Source of the DNA: Corythucha ciliata
Lineage: Eukaryota; Arthropoda; Insecta; Hemiptera; Tingidae
NCBI GenBank assembly: GCA_038030265.1
Contig: CM075939.1
Span: 48,093,253 to 48,157,252, forward strand
Length of the DNA: 64,000 nt
Direction: 5' to 3'
Part shown: positions 11,444 to 22,375 of the stretch, in pieces
Layout of the letters: each line of letters begins with the position of its first letter
How positions within the stretch are numbered: position 1 is the stretch's first letter
The notes under the pieces: generated by a model
Database searches by the model: none
Seen by the model: the letters and a program-made list of their open reading frames with translations, nothing else
What the model was told of the DNA's origin: nothing
Translations under genes and position numbers: made by a program

Positions 11444-12750
11444 GTGGCTACTCACATCAAGTTAAATGATATCCTTGCTCCGATGCTCGACCGAATATAC
11501 TCGTATCGGAAATTGCTTCGAGCCACTGCATATGTCTTCCGCTTTTGTACCCGCAAAAATCTCCATTTTCCTTACGTTACACGGGAGGAAATTACTCACG
11601 CAGAACACTACTGGCTAAAACACGTTCAACATGTATCTTACGCGGAAGAAATTCACATGCTTCACAACGACCTTCCCTTACCACCAAAAATGTTACATCT
11701 GGACCCCTTCCTCTCCGCGGATCTCCTCAGGGGTAGACTGCAGAACGCTAATCTACCGCTCAACCAAACGCATCCCATATTATTGCCGGACCGAGGGAAG
11801 CTAATAGAATTGCTGATCGACCAACTCCATATTGATCTCCTTTACGCAGGAGCGCATCATACACTCGCTATGCTGAAACAAAAGTTTTGGTTACTACGGG
11901 CTCGAACGCTGATACGTAAACGAATTCACTTGTGCAATACATGCTATAAGGTGAACCCGAAACCCGCTATACCGAAAATGGCACCGCTTCCGGACATCAG
12001 AGTGACAGGCGAGTGAGTTTTCCAACGAGTCTGCGTGGACTATTGTGGCCCCTTCAGCATTACACTACACCGCCGCCGCGGCCAACAAACGCTTTGAAAG
12101 GCATAGATCTGTCTTTTTGTGTGCCTTACAGTAAAAGCTGTACATGTAGAGATCGCGTCAGACAGCTTCCTGGCAGCTTTCAAGCGGTTCATTTGCAGAC
12201 GTAGTCCGTGTTCGCTTCTCGTATCCGACAATGGCTTCCAACAAAGCTAACAGAATTGGACACATCCTTGTCATCGTCCTCTTTTCAATCAAATCTTGGT
12301 GACGCTCTGTCCACGCGGCATATCGAGTGGAGAATGTCTCGCCCTCGATCTCCGTCTTTTAATGGTCTAGCTGAGGCCAACATAAAGTCACTGAAAACTC
12401 ACCTGAAGAAAGTCGTCGGTTCCCAAATGCTTACGTACGAGGAGCTCAATACCGTCGCGATTCAAATCGAAGCCGTAATGAACAGTCGACCCCTCTGCGT
12501 CCTTTCATCTGACCCGAATAGCCCGATAGCTTTGACCCCTGATCATTTCTTGACCTTCGGCTCCACACTTGGTGCACTTCCAGCTCTCGACTACACGAAG
12601 AGTCCTCTCAATCATCTACAACGCTTCGAACTGACTGATCGAATCGTCCAGGACTACTGGAGGCGTTGGAGGATCGAATACTTGCATACTCTACAATCGA
12701 GGCACAAATGGCGAATTTCCCCAGACTATTATTCCATAAGACATCCTTGA
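11444..12750 (+). pseudogene. BEL/Pao integrase region, frameshifted
   Basis: Zinc-binding HHCC-type domain (HIDLLYAGAHHTLAMLKQKF then CNTC) in 11444-12016. The catalytic core follows in shifted frames with internal stops (VDYCGPF; KAVHVEIASDSFLAAF; LLVSDNG), and 12208-12750 gives RHIEWRMSRPRSPSFNGLAE through the C-terminal DYWRRWRIEYLHTLQSRHKW. All three catalytic acidic positions can be located, but not in one frame. Confidence 0.8.
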
Positions 12751-15010
12751 ATGAAAAAGGGAGAAATACACAGTGCGGAGAATCCTAGACGAAACAGAAT
12801 AAGACAATCGTCGCACTACAAATAAGGATTTCGCAAGTTTAGAGCACAACGCGTCGATGTGTGGCTCCCAAGAAAGACGAGTGTCGAACTCAATTCCCAG
12901 GAAATTAACGCTTCGAGAGTCGGCACAGCTGGAGGACAGCCCGAATGTGAGATCCTGCGTCTTCGCGGAGTTAAGGACAAGGTGATTTATCTGGCACCAT
13001 TCTTCCACGCATGATGAAGCCCCGGTAACCAATTCCAATGTAGAGCCCATCGAGCAACTAGAGCAAATGACTGTCAGATCATCGGCGTAAAGGTATGGCT
13101 GAATTCCATGCTTGGCGATGTGCAACGGCAAATCATTAATGTATATAATGAAGAGTAGCGGGCCGAGAATAGTGCCCTGCTTGACTCCAATGTCGAATGT
13201 GGGGAGAATTTCGGACATGTCGCCGCCATAGCTGACATACTGACTCCAGCCAGAAATAAGTGACATTATCAACTGTACAGTTGAATCACCCACCCCAAGG
13301 ATGTGCAGCTTTGTTCTCAGAACATCAAGGTTTATGGAGTCAAATGCGCGAGAAAGGTCAAAGAGACGCAAAGAGACCTTCTCTTTATTTTCCAGACCCC
13401 CGAAGACACCGCCGCAACAGATCAAGAGCAGCCGTGGTGGTGCTCCGGCCACGACGAAAACCGTACTGACAATCCGCACAAAACGCCGAAAGACGTTCAC
13501 CAACCAGAAACTCGAAGACCTTAAGCAGAACACTCTCAATGGCAATCGGCCGATAGTCCCCATAATCCTTTTTACCCTTCTTTGGAACTGGGATAACCCG
13601 AGCGAGTTTAAACGACGGTGGCACGCTACCAAGACGTACAAAGTTATTAAACACATGGCACAGGGGCTCTGCAATTTGCCCAGCAACGTGTTTTAACACG
13701 TTCCCAGTCAGTCCATAGGCGTCAATCGAGTTATTCGCTTTTAACTTGTGAATGGCCGAATGAATCTCTTCCACAGAGAATTCACCTATATCAAAACCGT
13801 CGTCCAAGCCATTCAAATTGATCTGGCTATTGGGGGGATCGGGTGACTCTGGAACCTCGCCAGAGGGACGAGCAGCACAGTTAATAAAATAAGAATTGAA
13901 ACCGTCGGCGGTCAGCCCGGCTCCATCAGTTCCCTCGGAGTTGTGGCAAGAGCTCTTTAGTTCATCACGTATCAGTTTCCAGGCTGTTTGAGACGTGTTG
14001 ACTGAATTCATTATTAGGTCGTCATTATATTTGATCTTAGCTTGCCTGAGACTCCGCCGGTACTCCCTACGAGCCGACGTCAAGGCAGATCTCCACGCGT
14101 TAGCATTGCTCAGATCGCACTGAGCGAGATGAAGGAAGGTCTCACATCGTGCACGTTTCAACGCCAATTCTGGTCCATACCAAGCATATTTCTGGGTCTT
14201 CCTCAGTCTGTGCTTTCCTGAGTTCCACGGGCAGGAGACGTCAACCGCATGTAGGAAAGTCTTCAAAAATACATCTGGTATCTGATTGGGTGCAGTCGCA
14301 CACATGCCCAGCCAAAACCCAGGGGAAGACAGGGAGGCTCCCAGAGAATCAAGGTTAGAGGGGCGTAGCAGCCGACGAGACAACGCGATCCGTGGCCCCT
14401 GTTTACTACGGTCCGGTGGCGTGAAGCTAAACTCCAGAGCACGATGGTCAGAAAAACTCTCAGCAATCACCCCGCTATGGCACCGACTAGGATGAAAATT
14501 AGTGAAAATGAAGTCTATCGTGGATTTAGTGCCATTATAATGCACTCTTGTGTGTTCCGCCACTGTAGATCGAAGACCGAATTCCATAAGCACAGATAGT
14601 AGAGCGTGGCATTCAGAGTTATCGCTTCGCAAATCAACGTTGACGTCACCAACGAGTACAAGCTGGGTTTTCTGAGCGGACATCTTCGCCAAGAGAAAGG
14701 CAAACTGATCAATGAATACCGAAAACATCGACCCGGGTGGCCTGTAAATACAACAGACTATAGTATCGAGGCCGACGAGGCGGGCCGCGGAAATCTCGAG
14801 GCATCTCTCAATTGACAAGTCAGATAGGTGTGGCAGAGGGACAGCGGTATTAGTGTTACGACAGAAAATAGCGGAGCCGCCATGAGAAGACTGCTTTCGG
14901 CTGAACTCGGATATGCAGGAGAAGTTAGTCGGGGTGTCATTGAATAAGATGAGTTTTAAGTTTCCCGCGGGCTCACTTTGGGAGTGAAGAAAACTCAACT
15001 GCACACAAAC
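12710..15010 (-). mobile_element. CR1/Jockey-like LINE (endonuclease + RT), truncated at its 3' end
   Basis: Minus strand. 15004-13385: endonuclease (IYRPPGSMFSVFIDQF, VLVGDVNVDLRSDN, STIDFIFTNF, SFSDHRALEF) followed by the RT start (VIPVPKKGKKDYGDYRPIAI, CQYGFRRGRSTTTAALDLL). A frameshift near 13390 leads into 13380-12712: LFDLSRAFDSINLDVLRTKL, GVKQGTILGPLLFIIYINDL, catalytic YLYADDLTV, and SYGIIVWGNS, where it ends against the BEL/Pao element. No RNase H. The N-terminal start of the endonuclease is also missing. One frameshift in ~2.3 kb suggests a fairly recent copy. Confidence 0.85.
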
Positions 15011-18000
15011 ATGAACCTACAAGCATCTAGGTATTTATTACGTACTGCCGTCCATGTGAGTGGCTCAAAAACACTTCTCTAAAAGATTGGATGACACAGA
15101 GGACTCGTTTTTGAAGCGAAATGTACATTATCTTCACACCCCTCCCACCCACCTCACACACATATTTCAATTACCCACACCGCGTCATAGACTCCCTCGT
15201 ACCCTTGCGGGCAGCCCTTAAAAAACTGTATGAATGAATTTGCAACCATTCGAGTGGCAAATTCTGATGCGTGTGTTGAGGAGGTTGTTGATATTTTCAA
15301 CCGATTTTCGAGTTGTTCATTTGTTCAAGTTATATGATAAAGGTGGAGAGGACACTTGAGAGACTCGACAAAACTAGTAAGAGACAAGAGCGTTCAGTTG
15401 ATGAATGGTTTGAGGCTCTCGAAAATTGTATTTCTCTGTAACTTTCGGCGGAAAAGTTTTGTGTTCAGTTTCCTCGAACTCGTTTTGTGTTCCAAGATAT
15501 GAAACGTTTTCTTTTAAAAGGACCGCCACTGCGGGATCCATAGTTTTTCAAAAGACAATTTCATTTTCTCTTCAAAACTTACCGAGTCACAACCGTCTTT
15601 TAAAGACTCGAATTTCAATACTACCGCGCCAAGTTTATAAATTAGGCGAACTCTCCTCAAAGTTCCGTTGAATAAGGAACACGTTTTCCGTGATTTAATT
15701 AATCGTTCGCTTTGAATTTGCGGGACGCATTACTTTTCCCTTTACAAACAAAAGCTGTTCACTTTGCCAAGTATTAGCGCTTGATGCGCAAACTAATTTT
15801 GGCGTAATTAATGAGAACGTTCCACTTCGCAAGATTTGGAGAAAGTAAACATCATAATTTTGGGGGTTTTGGCTGAGGTTCTTGTGTCATCCAGCACTGG
15901 AGGATCTCGTAACACAGGGCAATTTTCTTCGTATAGAGCCAGAATTGTAAATTTAACGAACAAAAAAAGTAAAAATTTCGTTCGTTCTTCGACTCTCTTG
16001 GGTCATTTTCCTTTTAAAGGAAGAACACCTGCGACAACCCGTACGAAACAGCATCATTTGCGATTGAATGACCTTATTCATATAAACCCTCCCCCCTCAA
16101 CCCCTTCCAACACCATTCTAAAAACAACGGCGAACGAGGACCAACAGTGAAACACGTTGATGAGAAATGTTTTCAACTACTTTTGCCAAAAAATACATTC
16201 TTTCCACGTTCGTCCCTCCTCAGTATCTCTTTTGAATAGAGAAAGGAGAAAAGCGAATACACAGTTAGGCAGTTTGGGGCAGAGTGGGTGAAGGCCACAG
16301 CAGCAGTTTTTTTTCTCCACGGTTAAAGCCCTTCGTACGAAACTGAAAAAAAAAAAAAAGGAAAAACCAAGAAAATAGTTTTGAAAACAATTCTTCCCTT
16401 TCACTTTGTATCATCGAAAGTTCTGCTTTGTTTGTGTAAAAAATATATATAAAACGTAACGATTGCACGATGAAAGGGAGGGGTTGAAAGGGTTTGCTTG
16501 TTGACATTTCACGAACAATACTTTCATACTTACTAGTACGAAAATTCTTGAAGAGAAAAAAGTTCGTATTTCCTGGGAACAGCTATAAGAGAGTGTGAGT
16601 CGCAAAAGTTTGTCTGTTACGAAATAACGCGTGAGAGAGAGATAGAGAGAGAGAAATAACATGTCCTCATGGCAAAGAACGTCCAACCCTCCAAGACGTT
16701 AGGCTCTTTATAAAAAGTCTATCTAAATTGGTGTAAACAACTGCCGCTCTTCACACGCGTTGAGCGTCTTCGCTTTATCGTTCTCTCGTACGACCCAATT
16801 TTCTCCCCCTTTAACCACTCTGAGGCACGTCAATTCCTCAGGTGCTTAACGAACTACTTCTCAATTGCTTCAGCGGAACAAATCAGCGGTTTTCTCGACG
16901 TATAGTCCGGAATGGAGTATACTCATCGATCGTTTAAACCAAAAAATCAAATTACGTGGACCTATCCCAGGCGTTAAAAGGGTTAGCCAATGTGTGGTTT
17001 GTTGGCCTCACGAATGCTATTAGCATGGATTGTCTTTACAGCTTGCAACCTCGTACACTTCTCCTCGCACAGCTGCAACTGGTAACTAACTACTTGAATA
17101 TTCTACAGGAGTCTTCGTCGCCCCTGGGCAATTCAAGCCTCGCAATGTTCATCCGCGTTAATCAACCCCACCCATCCATACCCCATGGGACCTCCTCTCA
17201 TTATAATCCAGTTCTTGAAAGAATAAATGTAAAAAAAGAAGTTATATCCCTTCCCACCGGGAAAAGATGCGGTTTAACAGTTGCTTAATTAATTTCAAGA
17301 ACGTGTACGGCATTATTCTTCGTCATTATATGCGAGCGTAGCACACGTTTCTCGCCACGCAGAAAGGAAACTTTTCGTTGTTCCATACTTATAATTATCC
17401 CTTTTCAACCCATCACCACACCCCCCCTAGCACCTTGCCATCTAAAACATAATACAGACAGAATATCAGAGGGTTAATATTTGTTTATTATGTGAAAGGG
17501 AAGCGGAAAATGGAATGAACGGCCAAAGGTTTTTGAAAACTGACGTCGTTTTTCTCGAGGGGAATGGTCTAAATGGCTCAACGAGCTTTTCACGAGTGTA
17601 GAACGGCGGAAAAAAGCGCGTTTTAATTATTTTCTTCAGATTCCCTTGAATTCACGCATCAGTTGATCGGCAGTTGTTTGTCCGCGATTTACGAGCAGTA
17701 AATGCCTCTCGGGGAACGTTTGAAGCTCTATACGGTGGAAGGTGGACAGAGTCCTCTTTTCTTCTTCTTCTTTCTTCCCTTAGCGTCTTTGTCAAAGATA
17801 AATTACTTTTTTTTCTCCTTTCTAGAAAACCCACTGAGCATTAGTACGCCGCTCAGCCTTTTTTTTCCCGTCCGTTGTCACCCATTTTCTACGACTCCAG
17901 CTTTTCTCTGTATCGACATTCAACCATACCGCGAGTGAAACTCGTTTTGACCTTGGGTCCTACACGCATTGAGAAAAAGAAAAACAATTGTAAAAAAAAA

Positions 18001-18530
18001 AAAAAATTCTCGGGACCGAATATTGGTAACGGTCGCGTTGACCTGGAAAATTGTTCACGTGATGGTGGTGAAAGGTGGGGGGGGGAGTATTTGACAGAAT
18101 CGACAGGCGCACCCTCGCACATTCACCTCGCACCCACACACAATCATCAAGTGAGCATTCAAACAAATACCGTGAATCCCATCAATATTCCAAATGTTTG
18201 CGAAAGCAGAGCTCAAAGCCTATCGCTCTCCCTACACTTCTCAGGTTTCTCGTCTGAATTTCGAGTGATCGATTGCTAGACACGAATGGTGGGTGGGGTG
18301 GAAGGGAAAAGAGTTGAACCGTGATAAATCGTTAAAACGAAAAAAAGTATGTTCTGATTGGTTTTTAAGAAGCTTCAAATCGGTGATTCCACGAGGTTTT
18401 ATTTTCCCCTTACAGGCAAACAAGTGAGGGAAAGCTTAATATTGCCGGTACTTGTGGCCGGCATCAAGACTTTCTGATTTTGGAGCTCTGTGAGTGATTG
18501 AGAACAGTATTTCACGTTTTCAGAAATGAA
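15010..18530. other. Spacer without recognisable gene
   Basis: Short unrelated frames only. Contains a GA microsatellite (about 16631-16654), A/T tracts and pyrimidine-rich runs. No family member recognised on either strand. Confidence 0.5.
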
Positions 18531-20060
18531 ATTTTCCCCGCAGGACACCGACAGCTGAAATTGAGAGAAATAACCACAAAAAATACGTCATTCGGAGCTA
18601 AATATCATCGAAATTGAAAGTTTTCCGCGGAAATATCCGATGATTTGCAAGTTTCGTTTTTTTTTTTAAGTGATTATGAAGCCCGGGCTAGCCTACGACC
18701 AGCCCAAACCCCTCGACAGCCTCGACGAAAAATTTCAAAATTGTAGCATTTAACAAGGAGCAATATTAGGCAAATAACAGTAAAATTGGTAGTTACCAGT
18801 TTGAAATTCGCGATATTTCACGTTCCATGTTCTAATATTGCGAATTTAAACATTTCAAGGATTTTTTTTTTTTTTTTTAGAGGCCGTGGATGCCAGATCC
18901 CGACTGCGTTCAAAGCCTGGCAAATAATTAGTAACAAAATTACATCTCTCGGAGCCAAAAACTGAAAAATCGGAAGTTTTGGGTCTATAATCCACGAAAT
19001 TGTCATTTTCGGTCGTTCTTTTGCAAATGTTGCAAGCTGCAGGTCTTGAATTTCGCGAACTTGAAAATTTCAGTCGTTGTTTTCGATTTTTTTCAATGGC
19101 CGAGCTAGCCGGCCGCCACGACAGTGCTCTGACAGATGGCCGCGAAGTCACAATTTTTTTAAAGGCAAATATCCGCTACGTTTCCTGGTTTTTAAGCAGC
19201 TGGCTTCCTGCGGCTTTAATGAAGCAAGTGCCATGGCTTAATTCAAGAGAAATTACACAATTTTGGGGTCTTCTTTTGTTTAGTGAGCCCGAAGCTTGTG
19301 CATCGGGGCCGGCCCTGACTGCACCGATAGTCCACGAATAGCCCTGTAGTTGCAACATTATAAGCATTGAGCATTGAGTTTGCAAGTTCGGGTCCTAAGG
19401 GGAGCGAAATTCCGATAGCTTCCTGAATGAATATCGTCGTTTCTTGGGAAAATGCAAGTTCCGTGTACTAACTCTTCCGTAACTGCAGGTTTCGGGTGTT
19501 AATGTCAACAAAATTGCAAGTCTCTTATATAGCGTTTTCCATTTGCATTGAATTCAGCACTGGAGCCGAGCATTTCCACCGGTCTTTTTAGAACTATTAC
19601 CAATTATATGGTAACGGAGAGGTAATGGAAAAGAGGGAAAGCGCAGGAGCGTGAGCAGTGTGAGGGGCGTGTTTGTAGGCCGACCACAAGACTCCCTACT
19701 GTGCCCACGCACACACGCTACTGACAAAATTGCAACATTTGGCTCGAACAGTGGCAGCAAATTCACCACATTGGGAGTTTCACGTCATAATTTCAGTAAA
19801 ATTGCGAGTTTCGGTTCTTTTTACGTGCATGTTCCCTTCGAGAGTGGCCAACCCAGAGGGCACGCCTGTGGCCTGCCACGGTAAATTATCTTTTTTTATC
19901 GTTGAATTTCGGCGCACCCCGGATTTTTTGTTCAAATTGAATGGAATACGCTACAATTCGTGCCTCTTCGTGGGCGGCCAAAATTGAGAAGGCTCACTTA
20001 TTATGTGCTGTTCTTGTGAAAAGTATTAAGCGGATAAAAGTTCCGAAAGTTCTAATATTT
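18530..20060 (+). repeat. Companion degenerate repeat (family B)
   Basis: Loosely repeated phrase like AAAATTGCAAGTTTCGGGTC followed by 15-40 bp with AATTC/AATGAA steps, for example near 18930-19000, 19376-19525 and 19725-19820. It recurs at 21425-21830, 26200-26440 and 34690-34830. It precedes the family A array at 20090. Confidence 0.5.
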
Positions 20061-20089
20061 GTGCCCACTTAATCCAGACCAAAGTAAAG

Positions 20090-21030
20090 AAAAAACGCTA
20101 ATTTTTGGCTGTAATTGAGATAAATGGCTAATTCACCGCTTAAGTTATTGAGAAAAATCTCTGACTCACGGACAAAAGTGAGAGAAAGTGCTTTATTGCG
20201 GATAAAACTAAGATACATAGATATTTCACGGGGGTGAAACATGAGAAAAAACTCTAAAATCGCGGATGAAGTGTAAAAAAAAGTAGTAATCCGCGGTTAA
20301 AATTACGAAACATGCAAGTTTGAGGCTCAATCTGAGAAGACGCGCGCTAATTCACGGCTAATTAATAGTAAAAAAAACGCTGTATCATGGGAAAAACTAA
20401 GAACAAGTGCTAATTCGCGGATAAAATTGGGGTAAATAGCGCTTTAGCGGCTAAAATCACGAATTCAGGGCTAAAGTGGAGAAAATCGCTAATTCCCAGT
20501 CAAAATGGGGAATAATCGCTAGTTCACCGTTAAAGTTGAGAAAAAGAGCTGAATTGTGGAAAAAACGCTAATTCGCGGTTAAAATGGAGAAAACGCCAGA
20601 AAAAGCGTTAATTTTGCGGCGAAAATTGGGAAACAAAACTCTCAATCACGGCTCACTAGGAGGCTAGAATTAGGTAAAACACTATTTCTCGGTTAAAATC
20701 AGGAAAAATTGCTGCAAAAAAAAAATTAGGGTTAAATTGGGAACACTTGATCATTCACAGAAATGAATTGATGACAAGTCTGGTTTCCGGAGGCAACTTC
20801 ATGTCTAAAATTAGAAAATATATCGCTAATTCACTGGTAAAGTCGCACATCGTCGGAAAAACACAAATCCATTGCAAGACAAATCGCTAATTCACGGCTG
20901 AATGGAGATAAAATCTGTAATTCACGGCTAAAATGGAGACAAATCGCTGATTCGTGGATGAAATTGAGAATAAATGATGAAGTGTGAAAATAAAAACAAA
21001 AGAAAACAAAAAAAACGCTCATTCGTGGCA
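20090..21030 (+). repeat. Array of ~30-bp degenerate repeat (family A, forward)
   Basis: Same unit as at 5180-6060 in the same orientation, with the interspersed landmark TTTCCGGAGGCAACTTC near 20787. Confidence 0.8.
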
Positions 21031-21196
21031 CTTGTAGGCAACTTCACGGGGGCGTTGGTGGAGGCCCGGGAGCGCCAGATGTCCAAGGTCGGCATTGTAA
21101 TGACCTCTAATCAGCCGCCTCAGGGCACAAATGGAAAACACTATTATACTGAGGTTAACCAAATTTGTTGAACAGCCCACAAGTGACTTCTATTTA

Positions 21197-21232
21197 GAGC
21201 GTCTCGGCCTTTTGCTAAGATCAAAGTGATGT
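21197..21232 (+). ncRNA. U2 snRNA 5'-end fragment (pseudogene)
   Basis: The stretch GCGTCTCGGCCTTTTG-CTAAGATCAA matches the first ~30 nt of U2 snRNA (the CTCGGCCTTTTGGCTAAGATCAA core) with a one-base deletion. The similarity stops before the branch-point-recognition region; a G tract follows at about 21235-21243. It is a truncated copy, perhaps from reverse transcription or as the head of an snRNA-derived SINE. Confidence 0.7.
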
Positions 21233-21424
21233 GGCGGGGGGGGGAGGAGGGGCGAGGATGGGTGGCCCGCCTGAGTCCTTACACACATTTTTTAGGCCCA
21301 GGACCAAAAACGGTTGGCTGGTCCTGCTTTTGGGAAAGAAAATAAGTAAGGAGTTCTTTTAGTGGATGCGCTTTGCTAGCCGACTCCGACTGCGTCTATA
21401 CCCTGAGCCGTGCAATTGAAACAT

Positions 21425-22375
21425 TTAGCGAAGAATATTTGTGAGTATTTCATTTTAGGGCATTTAGGTGAAATCACAAGTTTCCTCTGGCTGAATGGCC
21501 GCGAAATTGAAAGTTTTTGGTCCTAATTTGAGTCCAAGTGCAAGTTCAGGGCCTTTAGTTGAACAACGTTTCAAGTTTTGGGAACTTTTTCGTGGTGGCA
21601 AATCCACAAGGCTGTGCTCCAACAGAGCACAGAGCCTGATGAATTTCAAGGAAATTGGAAGTTCCATGACTGAATATCCATGGCAATGTAACTTTCGGGT
21701 CTTAATTCCTTCGAAAATGCAAGTTTACGGTCTAATTATTATTTGACTCACAAAATTGAAAGTTTCCTGGCTAACTATCCACGTTATTTGAAGTGTCTGG
21801 GCCCTAGTTTTGGGCAAATCTCTAGTTTTGGGACCTTCTTTTGGCGGGTCTGGCTCTCTAAAAAAAAAAACCTTTTCGTCGGTCTGACTCAATTGAAAAT
21901 CCAGTTTCACGGGATTTCACGCACGATAAAACTTCAATTTCTTGTATTTTTCTCGAAAAAAAAACAAAAAACAAAGAAAAAACACATTCGCGCGGGTCTG
22001 GCTCACACTAAAAATCAATTTTGTGGATTTCTGTGGCACAAAATCCAATTTCTTGGGTGGTTGCCTCGTTCAAAAACCATTTTTCGCTTAATTGCGCTCT
22101 TGAAAACCATTTTCACGGGTTTGACCCACTAAAAAAAATCATTTGCTCGCATTTCACTCACTGAAACATCAATTTTCGCGGATTTTTCCGCCAGGTAAAA
22201 ACCTTTTTTGCGAGTCTGGCACACTAATAAACGTGTAATAAATACACTTTTTAGGATTTCACTCACAATAGAAACCCATTTTGGCTATTCTGGCTCACTG
22301 AAACGCCAATTTTGTGTGTTCTGCTCGCTAAAAGAACCAGTTTTGCGGGCCTGGCTCTCTTTAAAAAAATCGCTG
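21425..22375 (+). repeat. Family B repeats (21425-21830) followed by family C repeats (21830-22375)
   Basis: First half: AAATTGAAAGTTT / CAAGTTT phrases. Second half: GGTCTGGCTC and AAAACCATTTTC phrases. The order A-B-C from 20090 to 22375 resembles A-C at 5180-6700, suggesting a higher-order unit. Confidence 0.55.

Larger units (their letters stand above)
10120..12715 (+). mobile_element. Broken BEL/Pao LTR-retrotransposon lacking its reverse transcriptase
   Basis: Domains in order on the + strand: Pao-type protease end (HLKSLSLADSRFYEPYEIDF, about 10230-10310), a junction near 10620-10680, then the linker FNPLGLVAPVTLVAKLL (10690-10745), RNase H (ADSSSKAYGACVY, 10913-10955; PGEDKPADVLSRGA, 11262-11302), integrase zinc-binding domain (HLCNTCYKVNPK, 11925-11965), broken DDE core (VCVDYCGPF near 12030; VSDNG near 12225; NGLAEANIK near 12363) and the following DUF5641-like region. 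The whole RT, including the catalytic YxDD, is missing between protease and RNase H. No LTRs were recognised. Frameshifts at the joins make it inactive. Confidence 0.85.

Noticed and set aside
15230..15440. Possible gag fragment near the third LINE
   Set aside because: Two short frames with no zinc knuckle or other landmark; cannot be supported.
16956..17288. 110-codon frame as a gene
   Set aside because: No recognisable domain, splice context or conserved neighbour; consistent with a chance frame.
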